Origin: Sphingomonas yabuuchiae | GTDB taxonomy: Bacteria > Pseudomonadota > Alphaproteobacteria > Sphingomonadales > Sphingomonadaceae | DNA: 64,000 nt | Reading direction: 5' to 3' | NCBI RefSeq assembly: GCF_014199595.1 | Contig: NZ_JACHNX010000005.1 | Location: 184,663 to 248,662, forward strand | Notes under the pieces: model-generated | Told to the model about the DNA's origin: nothing | What the model saw: the letters and a program-made list of their open reading frames with translations, nothing else | The model's database searches: none | Position numbers and translations under genes: made by a program | In this document: positions 56,032-64,000 of the stretch, in pieces | How positions within the stretch are numbered: position 1 is the stretch's first letter | Layout: each line of letters opens with the position of its first letter

Positions 56032-56996
56032 TTCAGGCCCTGAAGATAGCGGGCGAGGGCAATGGCCTCGTCATCCGACAATTGGGGGAAGGACGGCATT
56101 CGGACGCCGGGCTTGGTCTTTTCGGGATGGCGGATGAAAGCGGCGACGTTCGCCTCCGTCATCGGCAGGATGCCTGCCGCCAGCGTCCGGCGCGATCCGA
56201 AATGGGTGAGGTCGGGACCGATCCGGCTGGGCGCGTTGACGCCCGCGATGCCGTGGCAGCCGCCACATCCATTCTCGGCGAACAGGCGCGCTCCGGCCGC
56301 GTCGCCCGGCCGGGCGGGACGCGCCTGCTCGGCCAGCCACGCGTCGAAGGCGGCGGGCGGCATCGCGATGACGTCGAACGCCATCAGCGCATGGGACAGC
56401 CCGCAGAATTCGGCGCATTGCCCGCGATAGCGGCCGGGCTTGTCGGCGCGCACGACCAGGCTGTTGATGCGGCCGGGGATCATGTCCATCTTGCCCGCCA
56501 GCCCCGGTATCCAGAAGCTGTGCACTACATCGCCGCCGCTCAGGCGGAAGGCGACGGTGCGTCCGGTGGGAATGCGGATTTCATTGGCGCTGAGGATCGG
56601 GGGACGGCCCGGCGGCGCATAGGCGACACGCCACCAGAATTGCTCGCCATCCACCGCGATGGTCAGGTCGGCGGGCGAGGCCGGGCGCGGCTTCATATAG
56701 GGTAGCGAATAGGCGAGCAGCCCGAGCAGCACGACGGTCGGGATGATCCCGCCCAGCCACAGGACGATCCGCATCCCCTTGCGGTGGTCGATCGATCCCT
56801 CGGGCGCCCGGACGGCATGGCGCATCAGCAGCGCGACACCGCCCGCGATCAGCACCGCGCCCACCAGCATCATAATGAAAAGATGGCGGATATCGGCCGC
56901 ATCCGCCCCGAAGGGCGCCAGCGTGGATTGATGCGTGTTGCATCCCGCCAGGAAACCGGCTGTCAGAATCGAGATGGCGCTGCTTTTCCCCCGCAT
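56028..56996 (-). CDS. Cytochrome c oxidase subunit II with fused haem c
   Basis: A 322-residue lipoprotein-type subunit II (lipobox LAGCN near residue 19). It has two membrane helices, the CuA domain with VHSFWIP and the C-x3-C-x3-H-x2-M cluster CAEFCGLSHALM, then a cytochrome c domain (about 230-322, CGGCH, Met ligand in VRMPSF). It accepts electrons from periplasmic cytochromes. It overlaps the subunit I-III gene by four bases. It is the first gene of the operon; no clear promoter was recognised. Confidence 0.93.
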   Translation of the reverse strand: MRGKSSAISILTAGFLAGCNTHQSTLAPFGADAADIRHLFIMMLVGAVLIAGGVALLMRHAVRAPEGSIDHRKGMRIVLWLGGIIPTVVLLGLLAYSLPYMKPRPASPADLTIAVDGEQFWWRVAYAPPGRPPILSANEIRIPTGRTVAFRLSGGDVVHSFWIPGLAGKMDMIPGRINSLVVRADKPGRYRGQCAEFCGLSHALMAFDVIAMPPAAFDAWLAEQARPARPGDAAGARLFAENGCGGCHGIAGVNAPSRIGPDLTHFGSRRTLAAGILPMTEANVAAFIRHPEKTKPGVRMPSFPQLSDDEAIALARYLQGLK

Positions 56997-57068
56997 CGCC
57001 CCCGAACGTTTCCCTGGCGGAATAGTTCATGTCGGCTTCATCTAAAGTTCATGTTCGGGGTATTTCTG

Positions 57069-57572
57069 CTATCGATTGTCGTTGCGGCGCCACACTTCTC
57101 CCGCCAGCAGGGTCGCAAAGCCCAGCCACGCCGCCAGCGGCATCACGCTGACCGAGGCGGGGCGATCGACTTTCCAGGCGGTGGCGGCGAGGGCGGTGGT
57201 GCCGATCGCCATGGCGCCAGCGGCGGCGGTGCTGGCGCCGGTGCGCCGTTCGCGGAAAAACAGCTCGGTCCAGCCGCCGATCATCGCGCTGTTGCCCAGC
57301 CACAGCGCGACCGAGGCGTTGCGGGCGGGGGAGGCAGGCTGGCGAAGCAGGCGATAGCCGCCGACCGCCGCCATCGTCTCCAGCACCGGCCAGACCGCGC
57401 CGAACACCGCATCGGGCGGGGTGAAGCCGGGCTTGTCGAGCCGCGCATACCAGCAGCGGATGCGCGGGTGCGACGGATCGGGGGCGTTACGCCGCCCGAC
57501 CAGCGCGCTCAGTCCGAGCACACCCGCCGCGATACCGCCCGCCACCAATGGCGATAATCCCTTGTTCTTCAT
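57069..57572 (-). CDS. tspO: TspO/MBR family protein
   Basis: A 167-residue membrane protein of the TspO family, five helices, with CWYARLDKPGFTPPDAVFGAVWPVLETMAAVGGYRL and the later SVALWLGNSAMIGGWTELFF. TspO binds porphyrins and regulates tetrapyrrole handling in alphaproteobacteria. The start at 57572 follows AAAGGG at 9 bases; an ATG three codons upstream overlaps that site. It lies between the oxidase operon and a PepSY protein in the same direction. Confidence 0.87.
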   Translation of the reverse strand: MKNKGLSPLVAGGIAAGVLGLSALVGRRNAPDPSHPRIRCWYARLDKPGFTPPDAVFGAVWPVLETMAAVGGYRLLRQPASPARNASVALWLGNSAMIGGWTELFFRERRTGASTAAAGAMAIGTTALAATAWKVDRPASVSVMPLAAWLGFATLLAGEVWRRNDNR

Positions 57573-57616
57573 GGCCGTCATCCCTTTGCGAAGGTCGGTG
57601 GGATAACGGCTTTCCT

Positions 57617-59065
57617 TCAAGCCTGTTCAATCGCGATGCGGCGGCGGCTCCACAGTAAGGCCCGGTCGAGCAGGCCGATGACGATCAGCGACATACCGAA
57701 CAGCGGCAAGGCGATCCCCGCCACCACCAGCGACAGAAGCAGCCCGCCGACCCGCGCGCCCGACAGCGCAGGCGGCGCACCGACCCGTCCGGCCGGGCGA
57801 CGTTTCCACCACATCGCCACGCCGCTGAACGTCAGGACCCAGATGGCGATGCAGGGGATCAGCATCAGCAACTGGTTCGCGCGGCCGAAATAATTTCCCA
57901 TGTGAAGCTGGACACCCGACTCTACCGCGCGGCCGACGATGCCATATTTGGCATAATGCACCTCCGGCCCCACCGGCTTGAAGCTGTAGCGGTCGATATA
58001 GAGCGTCTTCTGCCCCACCGGCCGGTCGGGATAGGTGAAGACGGTATAGACCCCGTCCGCGCCCTTGGGCAGGAACAGCCGGTAGCTGCCCGACCAGCCA
58101 TGCGCGCGCAGGATGCCCGTCACCCGGTCGGTGCCGCGAATGACGGCAGGGTCGTGGGTGGCGCCGGGCATCTCCGGGCCGTGATCGGCATGTTCGCCGC
58201 CCATGGTGGGCATCGCCGAGTGCGGCCTCTTGGATCGGGGAAGGGGAGCATCCTCCAGCGTCCAGGGCGCATCGCCCAATGCGGCCTTCATCGGCATGCT
58301 ATGGGGTATGTTGTACTGGCGGAAGGAAGGCGGATAACCCACGCCCAGCGCCGCGCTGGCCCGGTGGATCAACGGCCCGCTGACGCCGGCCCAGGGCAGC
58401 CCGGTGACGATCAGGAAGCCGATCAACGCGACCGTCCATACCCCTACCGGTCCATGCAGGTCCCGCCAGAAGCGCCGTCCCCGCCCGCTCGTTCGTGGCC
58501 AGAGCGTCCCCGCCGCGGTGAACCGTCCGCGCGGCCACCACAGGATGACGCCGGTGACGAGCAGGACCAGCGCCCAACTGACGGCCAGTTCGACCAGCCG
58601 CTCGCCGAACACGCCCATCAATATGGAACGGTGCATGGCATCCGCCCAGCCGACCAGCGTCCGGTCATAGACGACGCTGCCCAGCACGTGGCCGGTGCCG
58701 GGATCGACCGCGACGCGACGTGGCGGCCCCTCGATCGGCTGGACGAAGACCACCGCCGAACGGTCGGCGGTGTCGGGCATGTCGACCCGCGAGGCGCTGC
58801 CCGGATAGGCGGTGAGCGCGGCCTCGATCATGCGCGACATCGGCACGTTCGTGTCGTGCGGCGCGACGAAGCGAAGCTCGGGGTAGAAGGCATCGTTCAA
58901 CTCGTCGTTGAACAGATAGATGGCGCCCGTCAGGCTCAGCATCAGCAGGATCGGCGCGACGAGCAGCCCGGCCCAGAAATGCCAGCGCCAGATGGTCCGG
59001 TGAAAGGCGGCGGAGGCGTTCGGCCGAACAATGGCGCGTCCGGCTCCGAAAGGATTATGAGGCAT
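57617..59065 (-). CDS. PepSY-associated membrane protein with His/Met-rich loop
   Basis: A 482-residue protein of the PepSY_TM family with four membrane helices and a large periplasmic part: FHRTIWRWHFWAGLLVAPILLMLSLTGAIYLF, WADAMHRSILMGVFGERLVELAVSWALVLLVTGVILWWPR, DLHGPVGVWTVALIGFLIVTGLPWAG, and LIPCIAIWVLTFSGVAMWWKRRP. Family members include iron-regulated and siderophore-reducing proteins. About 23 residues (DNA 58155-58225) are rich in His and Met (AMPTMGGEHADHGPEMPG), suggesting metal binding. Start 59065 is moderately supported. Confidence 0.85.
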   Translation of the reverse strand: MPHNPFGAGRAIVRPNASAAFHRTIWRWHFWAGLLVAPILLMLSLTGAIYLFNDELNDAFYPELRFVAPHDTNVPMSRMIEAALTAYPGSASRVDMPDTADRSAVVFVQPIEGPPRRVAVDPGTGHVLGSVVYDRTLVGWADAMHRSILMGVFGERLVELAVSWALVLLVTGVILWWPRGRFTAAGTLWPRTSGRGRRFWRDLHGPVGVWTVALIGFLIVTGLPWAGVSGPLIHRASAALGVGYPPSFRQYNIPHSMPMKAALGDAPWTLEDAPLPRSKRPHSAMPTMGGEHADHGPEMPGATHDPAVIRGTDRVTGILRAHGWSGSYRLFLPKGADGVYTVFTYPDRPVGQKTLYIDRYSFKPVGPEVHYAKYGIVGRAVESGVQLHMGNYFGRANQLLMLIPCIAIWVLTFSGVAMWWKRRPAGRVGAPPALSGARVGGLLLSLVVAGIALPLFGMSLIVIGLLDRALLWSRRRIAIEQA

Positions 59066-59154
59066 GACAAGGCTTTCGACCAACCCTCGCCAGGGACGGG
59101 GGCAGCATCATGGAAACGTCGCGGGCGGTGAGCGGCGACGTCGGATGAGACGGG

Positions 59155-59643
59155 TCAGGAAAGCGCGGGCGGTCCCCGCAAGGGCGGCCGCAGATGGAGC
59201 GCGGCGACGGGCCGAGGCAGGACCGGCATGGCCAAGCCGACCGCCATGACGAAGGCGATGAGCAGGGCCAGCTGGATCGGATCGGTCGCCGCCAGACCGG
59301 GGGCGGTCAGCCCGGCAAAGGCGCAGGGCATGTCGCGGCCATGATCCTGGCCCGAATGGCCCGAACCGTGGTCGCTCCGGGCGTGGCTCATGGCGGCATG
59401 GTCCATCGCCATGGCCCCGTCATGCGCCATCGGAACCGGGGCAGGGGCTGGCACTGGCGCGCTGCCGGGGCACAGGATGATCGCCGCCCGACCATCGACC
59501 TGCCCGATCATATAGCCCGCCGGGATCGACAGCTTGAGCAGCAGCGCGGCCGCGCAGATCAGCACGGCGAGATGGCGTTGCGCGAACAGGCTGCGGATGG
59601 CCGTCACGGCGCATGGGGTAGTCGAGCGGGTCGCCACTGTCAC
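59155..59643 (-). CDS. DUF2946-like protein with His/Met-rich segment
   Basis: A 162-residue membrane/periplasmic protein with an N-terminal helix (HLAVLICAAALLLKLSIPAGYMI), a short Cys site (IILCPG), then a 35-residue stretch dense in His, Met and Asp (DNA 59320-59435; MAHDGAMAMDHAAMSH, HGSGHSGQDHGRDMPC) and a C-terminal helix. DUF2946 proteins commonly accompany copper-handling genes. Start codon is uncertain (GTG 59643 or a nearby GTG). Confidence 0.7.
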   Translation of the reverse strand: MTVATRSTTPCAVTAIRSLFAQRHLAVLICAAALLLKLSIPAGYMIGQVDGRAAIILCPGSAPVPAPAPVPMAHDGAMAMDHAAMSHARSDHGSGHSGQDHGRDMPCAFAGLTAPGLAATDPIQLALLIAFVMAVGLAMPVLPRPVAALHLRPPLRGPPALS

Positions 59644-59759
59644 TCGGACAGATCAACCCAGGGACAAAATGGCCGACATGCAGGCGGATCCGCCACAATG
59701 CCCTGGCCTGCCCGCTCTCAATGCTGGCGCTGGACCACAGTCTGTTGCAGGGTCGCATC

Positions 59760-62378
59760 ATGGTGCACTCCCCCGCCTTTGCTTTTCTCAACGGCGTATC
59801 GGGCCGTATCGTCGACGAGATGATCGCGTTCGACTGGACGACGACCAGCCTCGGGTCCCCCGACACATGGCCCGCCGCGCTGAAGGCCCAGATCGCGACG
59901 ATGATCGCGTGCCCGGCGCCCATGTATCTGGTCTGGGGGCCGGATCTGGTGTCCTTCTACAACGATGCCTATCGCCCGATGCTGGGCTATCGCGCCGCCA
60001 CCGCCATGGGGACGCCCTTTCGTATCCTGTGGGGCAGCATCTGGGACGATATCGCGCCACTTGTCGACGTCGCGTTGTCGGGCAAGGTCGCGCAGGTCAC
60101 CGACATGCGGCTGGACTTGGCACGCGAGGGCAAGCCCGAAGAGGCCTATTGGTCCTTTTCCTACTCGCCGGTTTTCGATGACCGGGGGCAGATTTCGGGC
60201 ATGATCTGCGTCACCGGCGAGACGACCGCGCGGGTGTTGGCCGAGCGGCACCAGCGGGAGGCGGATGAGCGGCTGGAACTCGCCCTCAGCTCCGGCGCGC
60301 ATGTCGGCATGTGGGACTGGGACGTGGTGAACGATTCGATCCGTACGGACCCGCGCTTCGCGACCATGTACGGCGTCGATCCGGCGGCGGCCAAGGCGGG
60401 CTTGCCGATCGCCGAATTCTTCAAGGGCATTCACCCTGATGACCGGGAGCGCGTCGAGCGCGAAGTCGCGGAGGCGATGGCGGGGCTGGGGGCGAGGCTG
60501 GGGACGGGGCTGGGGGCGGACACCGATGATGCCGCAGGCCGCTTCGCCTCCGAATATCGGCTGGTCCAGGCCGATGGCACCATTCATTGGGTGTCGGCGC
60601 GGGGCCGTTGCATCGCCGATGAGAATGGGCGTTGCGTGCGATTTCCGGGCGTCAGCTTCGACATCACCGACCGCGTCTGCGTCGAACAGCAATTGCGCGA
60701 GAGCGAGGCGCGGGCCCGGCTGAATGCCGAGCGGGTGCAACTGGCCCAGGAGGCCGGGGCCATCATCGGTACCTGGTTCTGGGATCTGGTGACCAACCGC
60801 TTCACCTGCGACGAGCCGTTCGCGCGGCATTTCGGGCTGGATCCCGCCCATGGTCATGAAGGGGTGCAACTGGAGCAGGTGGTCGAACTGGTCCATCCCG
60901 ACGACCGCGCCGGTCTGTCGGAGGCGGTGCAGGAGGCGATCACGCGGGGTGGTGCCTATGCGCACCAATATCGCGTCCGCCGCCATGACGGCCATTACCA
61001 TTGGCTGGAAGCCATTGGCCGGGTCGATCACTCGGCCGAGGGTATGCCGATCCAGTTTCCCGGCGTCCTGATCGATGTCGGCCTGCGCCGTGCGCTGGAA
61101 GTAGAGCGCGACACCGCCATCGCCGAACTCCGCGCGCTGACCGACCAGCTGGAACAGCGTGTCGCCGACCGCACCGCCGAACTGATGCGGGCCGAGGAGG
61201 CGTTGCGCCAGAGCCAGAAGATGGAGGCGGTGGGCCAGCTGACCGGCGGTCTGGCGCATGACTTCAACAATCTGCTCGCCGGGATTTCGGGGTCGTTGGA
61301 GCTGATGGCGCTCCGGCTGGCGCAGGGGCGGGTGAGCGACGTCGACCGCTATATGGACGCCGCACAGGGGGCGACGCGGCGCGCGGCGGCGCTGACCCAT
61401 CGGCTGCTCGCCTTTTCCCGGCGGCAGACTTTGGCGCCCAAGCCGACCGATATCGCCGCGCTGGTCGCGGGCATGACCGACCTGATCCGCCGGACGGTGG
61501 GGCCCGGCATCGCGCTGGAGACGCACGGAGCGGACGATCTGTGGACCGTGCTGGTCGATGCGCCGCAGCTGGAGAACGCGCTGCTGAACCTGTGCATCAA
61601 CGCGCGCGACGCGATGCCGGGCGGCGGGCGGATCACGATCAAAATGGTCAATCGCCGCCTGGACCAGGACAATGCCCGCTTCGCCGATATACCGGACGGC
61701 GAATATCTGGCGCTGTGCGTCACCGATACCGGCACGGGCATGACGCCCGAGGTGATGGAAAAGGCGTTCGACCCCTTCTTCACCACCAAGCCGCTGGGGC
61801 AGGGGACCGGGCTGGGGCTGAGCATGATCTATGGCTTTGCCCAGCAATCGGGCGGTCAGGTCCGCATCCGTTCGGCGCCGGGCGAGGGTACGACGGTGTT
61901 CCTCTATCTGCCGCGCCATCACGGCCCCGCCGAGCGGGACGGCGAAAATGCCGCCGGTGCCCCCGCCAACGCATCGGGGGCGGGCGAGACCGTGCTGGTC
62001 GTCGATGACGAGGCGACGGTGCGGATGATGATCGCCGACGTGCTGCGCGACATGGGATACCGGGTGATCGAGGCGGCGGACAGCGTCGAGGGGATGGCCG
62101 TGCTGCGCTCGGCCGAGCGCATCGACCTGCTCGTCACCGATGTCGGCCTCCCCGGCGGCATGAACGGGCGGCAGCTCGCCGAAGCAGCTCGGGAATTACG
62201 ACATGAATTGAATGTCATGTTCGTCACGGGCTATGCGGAGAATGCGGTGCTGAACAGCGGGCATCTGTCGCCGGGCATGCAGTTGCTGACCAAGCCCTTC
62301 ACGGTGGATGCGCTGGTCACGGGAATACAGGCGGCGATGGGCGCGGGCGCGCGGCGGTACGAACCCCACGCGCCCTGA
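59760..62378 (+). CDS. Hybrid histidine kinase with three PAS domains
   Basis: An 872-residue soluble kinase. Three PAS-type sensor modules (about 10-165, 170-320, 335-445), a short coiled-coil, the HisKA box with His500 ([19 protein letters not shown]), the HATPase domain ([46 protein letters not shown]) and a C-terminal receiver ([14 protein letters not shown], phospho-acceptor Asp794 in TDVGLPG, Lys in LTKPF). No membrane helix. ATG 59760 with AGGG upstream is preferred. No cognate DNA-binding regulator is adjacent. Confidence 0.9.
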   Translation: MVHSPAFAFLNGVSGRIVDEMIAFDWTTTSLGSPDTWPAALKAQIATMIACPAPMYLVWGPDLVSFYNDAYRPMLGYRAATAMGTPFRILWGSIWDDIAPLVDVALSGKVAQVTDMRLDLAREGKPEEAYWSFSYSPVFDDRGQISGMICVTGETTARVLAERHQREADERLELALSSGAHVGMWDWDVVNDSIRTDPRFATMYGVDPAAAKAGLPIAEFFKGIHPDDRERVEREVAEAMAGLGARLGTGLGADTDDAAGRFASEYRLVQADGTIHWVSARGRCIADENGRCVRFPGVSFDITDRVCVEQQLRESEARARLNAERVQLAQEAGAIIGTWFWDLVTNRFTCDEPFARHFGLDPAHGHEGVQLEQVVELVHPDDRAGLSEAVQEAITRGGAYAHQYRVRRHDGHYHWLEAIGRVDHSAEGMPIQFPGVLIDVGLRRALEVERDTAIAELRALTDQLEQRVADRTAELMRAEEALRQSQKMEAVGQLTGGLAHDFNNLLAGISGSLELMALRLAQGRVSDVDRYMDAAQGATRRAAALTHRLLAFSRRQTLAPKPTDIAALVAGMTDLIRRTVGPGIALETHGADDLWTVLVDAPQLENALLNLCINARDAMPGGGRITIKMVNRRLDQDNARFADIPDGEYLALCVTDTGTGMTPEVMEKAFDPFFTTKPLGQGTGLGLSMIYGFAQQSGGQVRIRSAPGEGTTVFLYLPRHHGPAERDGENAAGAPANASGAGETVLVVDDEATVRMMIADVLRDMGYRVIEAADSVEGMAVLRSAERIDLLVTDVGLPGGMNGRQLAEAARELRHELNVMFVTGYAENAVLNSGHLSPGMQLLTKPFTVDALVTGIQAAMGAGARRYEPHAP

Positions 62379-62438
62379 TACGCCCGGCGGCGATGGCCCC
62401 CGGCACCGCGGTACTGCGTAATGCCTGGGAGTTTCACG

Positions 62439-63149
62439 ATGTTCATGACCGGCCGCCTGGCTTTTTCCACCCTGGCCCTTCTGCTCTTCGGCATTCCCGC
62501 CGCCGCCCAGAGCGGCCCCGATATCCCGGAGCCAATGGTGTTCGACATGATCCGCCCGCTGACCGCCAAGGCGGGCGAGATCGAGGTCAACGCGCTGGCG
62601 CAGCGCGACCTGACCGGGCCGCGCGGCGAACTGGAATGGGCACCCGAGGTCGAACTGGCGGTGGCGGACGGCTTTGCGGTCGAACTCGAACTGCCGCTCA
62701 TCGATAGCCGCGTGGTCCAATACAAGATGGGGCTTCAGAAGCGGCTGGGCAGCTTCCGGGGCGGGCGCAGCGTGCACGGCGTCCAGTATCTGGGGCTGCA
62801 CGACCGGGAAGAGGGCGGCTGGACCTCGACCCTGCTATGGTTGCTCGGCAATCGCTTCGGCGAGCGGTGGAGCACGATGACGATGCTGGGCGTCGGCGAC
62901 GTGACCTTACGCGAGGGCAACGAGACGGGGACGATCATCAACCACTCGACCTTCTACGACGTGGATCCCGACACGGTGCTGGGCCTGGAGATGAACCGGC
63001 AGAATGGGCAGGGCGCCTATTGGCTGCTGATGCCGCAGGTCCACCGCGCGATCGGCAAGCTGGGGGTGCAGGGCGGCGTCGGCGCGGAAAAGGCACGTGG
63101 CGAGCGGTTCCGGCCGCGTTTGGGCTTGCGCCTGATCCGCGAGCTGTGA
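62439..63149 (+). CDS. Exported hypothetical protein (beta-rich)
   Basis: A 236-residue protein with a signal peptide (about 1-25, ending PAAAQ) and a strand-rich body (AGEIEVNALAQRDLTG, ELEWAPEVELAVADGFAVELELPLI, TMTMLGVGDVTLREGNETGT, HRAIGKLGVQGGVGAEKA) that ends LGLRLIREL. It resembles small outer-membrane or periplasmic proteins of unknown function. GGGAG precedes the ATG. Confidence 0.7.
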   Translation: MFMTGRLAFSTLALLLFGIPAAAQSGPDIPEPMVFDMIRPLTAKAGEIEVNALAQRDLTGPRGELEWAPEVELAVADGFAVELELPLIDSRVVQYKMGLQKRLGSFRGGRSVHGVQYLGLHDREEGGWTSTLLWLLGNRFGERWSTMTMLGVGDVTLREGNETGTIINHSTFYDVDPDTVLGLEMNRQNGQGAYWLLMPQVHRAIGKLGVQGGVGAEKARGERFRPRLGLRLIREL

Positions 63150-63194
63150 TGGAAAAACCCTGCCAAGAACGTGGGGCAAAATGGGAGACACGGC

Positions 63195-63890
63195 ATGACC
63201 ATCGCGCTGATCTGCCTCGATGCGGACGATACGCTCTGGCACAATATGCGCCACTTTGCGGCGACCGAGGAGGCTTTGGTCGGCCTGCTCGCTCCCTTTG
63301 CCGAGGCGCGCGTCGCCCGCGCCACGCTGGAGGCGTGCGAGGCGCGCAACCTGCGGCTCTATGGCTATGGGGCCAAGGGTTTCACCCTGTCGATGATCGA
63401 GACGGCGGTGGAATTGGCGGGGCCGTCCCTGCCCACCGACCTGATCGCACGCGTGCTGGAAGCGGGGCGGCAGTTGCTGGCGCATCCGGTCGAACTGCTC
63501 GACGGTATCGCCGACACGATCGAGGCGTTGCGCGAGCGGGGTAAGCTGGTGCTGGTGACGAAGGGCGACCTTCTGCATCAGGAAGCGAAGCTGGCGGCGT
63601 CCGGATTGGGTTCGCATTTCGATGACGTGGCGATCGTCAGCGACAAGACGCCGGATACCTTTCGCGGCATCTTCGCCCGCCACGGTGTCGCGCCCGAACA
63701 GGCGGTGATGGCCGGGGACTCGATGCGTTCCGACATACTGCCCGTGCTGGCGGCGGGCGCCTGGGCCGCGTTCATCCCGCAACCGCTGGCATGGAGCCAT
63801 GAAGCAGGCGACGCGCCGGTCGACCATCCCCGCTTCCGCCAGTTGGACCGCTTGGGCGACCTGCCCGCATGGATCGACACGATCGGCTGA
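63195..63890 (+). CDS. HAD-superfamily hydrolase
   Basis: A 231-residue HAD phosphatase: motif I DADDTLW, a helical cap (about 25-110), motif II VTKGD, motif III Lys in VSDKTPDTF and motif IV MAGDSMRSDI. Substrate unknown. The start at 63195 follows GGGAG. It lies 45 bases after the exported protein gene and may be co-transcribed with it. Confidence 0.88.
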   Translation: MTIALICLDADDTLWHNMRHFAATEEALVGLLAPFAEARVARATLEACEARNLRLYGYGAKGFTLSMIETAVELAGPSLPTDLIARVLEAGRQLLAHPVELLDGIADTIEALRERGKLVLVTKGDLLHQEAKLAASGLGSHFDDVAIVSDKTPDTFRGIFARHGVAPEQAVMAGDSMRSDILPVLAAGAWAAFIPQPLAWSHEAGDAPVDHPRFRQLDRLGDLPAWIDTIG

Positions 63891-63975
63891 TTTTTCCTCC
63901 CCTGTAGGAGATCATTGCAAAACCCGATTGCAGTGAACTGGGCGGGTATTTCGGATTGGCTGGGTGTCAGCGGCC

Positions 63976-63997
63976 CCGCCCGCTGACCAGCGGGCGG
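63976..63997. other. Hairpin at the window end
   Basis: A 9-bp stem CCGCCCGCT-GACC-AGCGGGCGG. It is too close to the window end to assign; it could be a gene end or part of the next gene. Confidence 0.35.
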
Positions 63998-64000
63998 TGG

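Noticed and set aside
53587..56043. An 818-codon frame antisense to the oxidase subunit I-III gene.
   Set aside because: Composition is His/Gln/Arg-rich without domains; it mirrors a conserved membrane protein. High-GC codon artefact.
59718..61922. A 734-codon frame antisense to the histidine kinase.
   Set aside because: No domain; the plus strand encodes a full PAS-HisKA-HATPase-REC protein.
63891..64000. Possible start or end of another gene at the window edge.
   Set aside because: Only 110 bases remain; all frames are short and no motif is readable.

Overview
The window is a GC-rich bacterial chromosome segment whose content and gene order fit an alphaproteobacterium of the order Sphingomonadales, most likely Sphingomonas or a close relative. 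The evidence is the serB/miaA/ilvB/ilvN/ilvC neighbourhood, pyrB followed by a non-catalytic dihydroorotase, gatCAB, tig-clpP-clpX-lon-hup, a TonB-dependent receptor, a BLUF protein, and many CCTCCCC-type and GTTCAGCCTGAGCG-type palindromic repeats between genes. No phage, integron, insertion sequence, CRISPR array or rRNA operon was seen. The genome segment is mostly housekeeping, so the most interesting signals are regulatory or architectural.

Layout. 1-763: tail of an unknown gene, a SWIB-domain protein and a DUF2945 protein. 873-6372: one-carbon block. frmA, two VOC proteins, purU and fghA form one overlapping unit (glutathione-dependent formaldehyde oxidation plus formyl-THF hydrolysis). 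It is followed by folE, a FolM/pteridine-reductase-like SDR and folB. 6373-7929: a phosphate-type porin preceded by a four-unit Pho-box array. 8091-11360: a TonB-like protein, leuA with a leucine-rich leader peptide, and a BLUF photoreceptor. 11413-17829: yceI, then branched-chain amino acid synthesis (ilvC, ilvN, ilvB), miaA and divergent serB. 18044-24540: two SPOR proteins, a flavoprotein, a Gre factor and a DEAD-box helicase. 24601-27109: pyrB-pyrC' between inverted repeats. 27116-35014: TonB receptor, ruvX, DUF3089 and gatCA-(membrane protein)-gatB.

35280-50512: two tiny proline-rich proteins, tRNA-Leu(UAG), and the protein quality-control series tig, clpP, clpX, lon, hup with glycosyltransferase, acetyltransferase, reductase, Ca2+/H+ antiporter and M1 peptidase genes inserted, then tRNA-Val(CAC). 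50685-63890: an EAL phosphodiesterase; a five-gene overlapping caa3-type oxidase operon (subunit II with haem c, fused subunits I-III, a small membrane protein, CtaG, a tri-haem cytochrome c); TspO; a PepSY membrane protein and a DUF2946 protein, both with His/Met-rich stretches; a hybrid histidine kinase; an exported protein; and a HAD hydrolase.

The leads I would follow first are the leuA leader peptide, the Pho-box array, the two look-alike three-way-junction elements beside ilvN/ilvC, and the oxidase/metal-binding cluster. I did not find an obviously new defence, mobile or secretion system.
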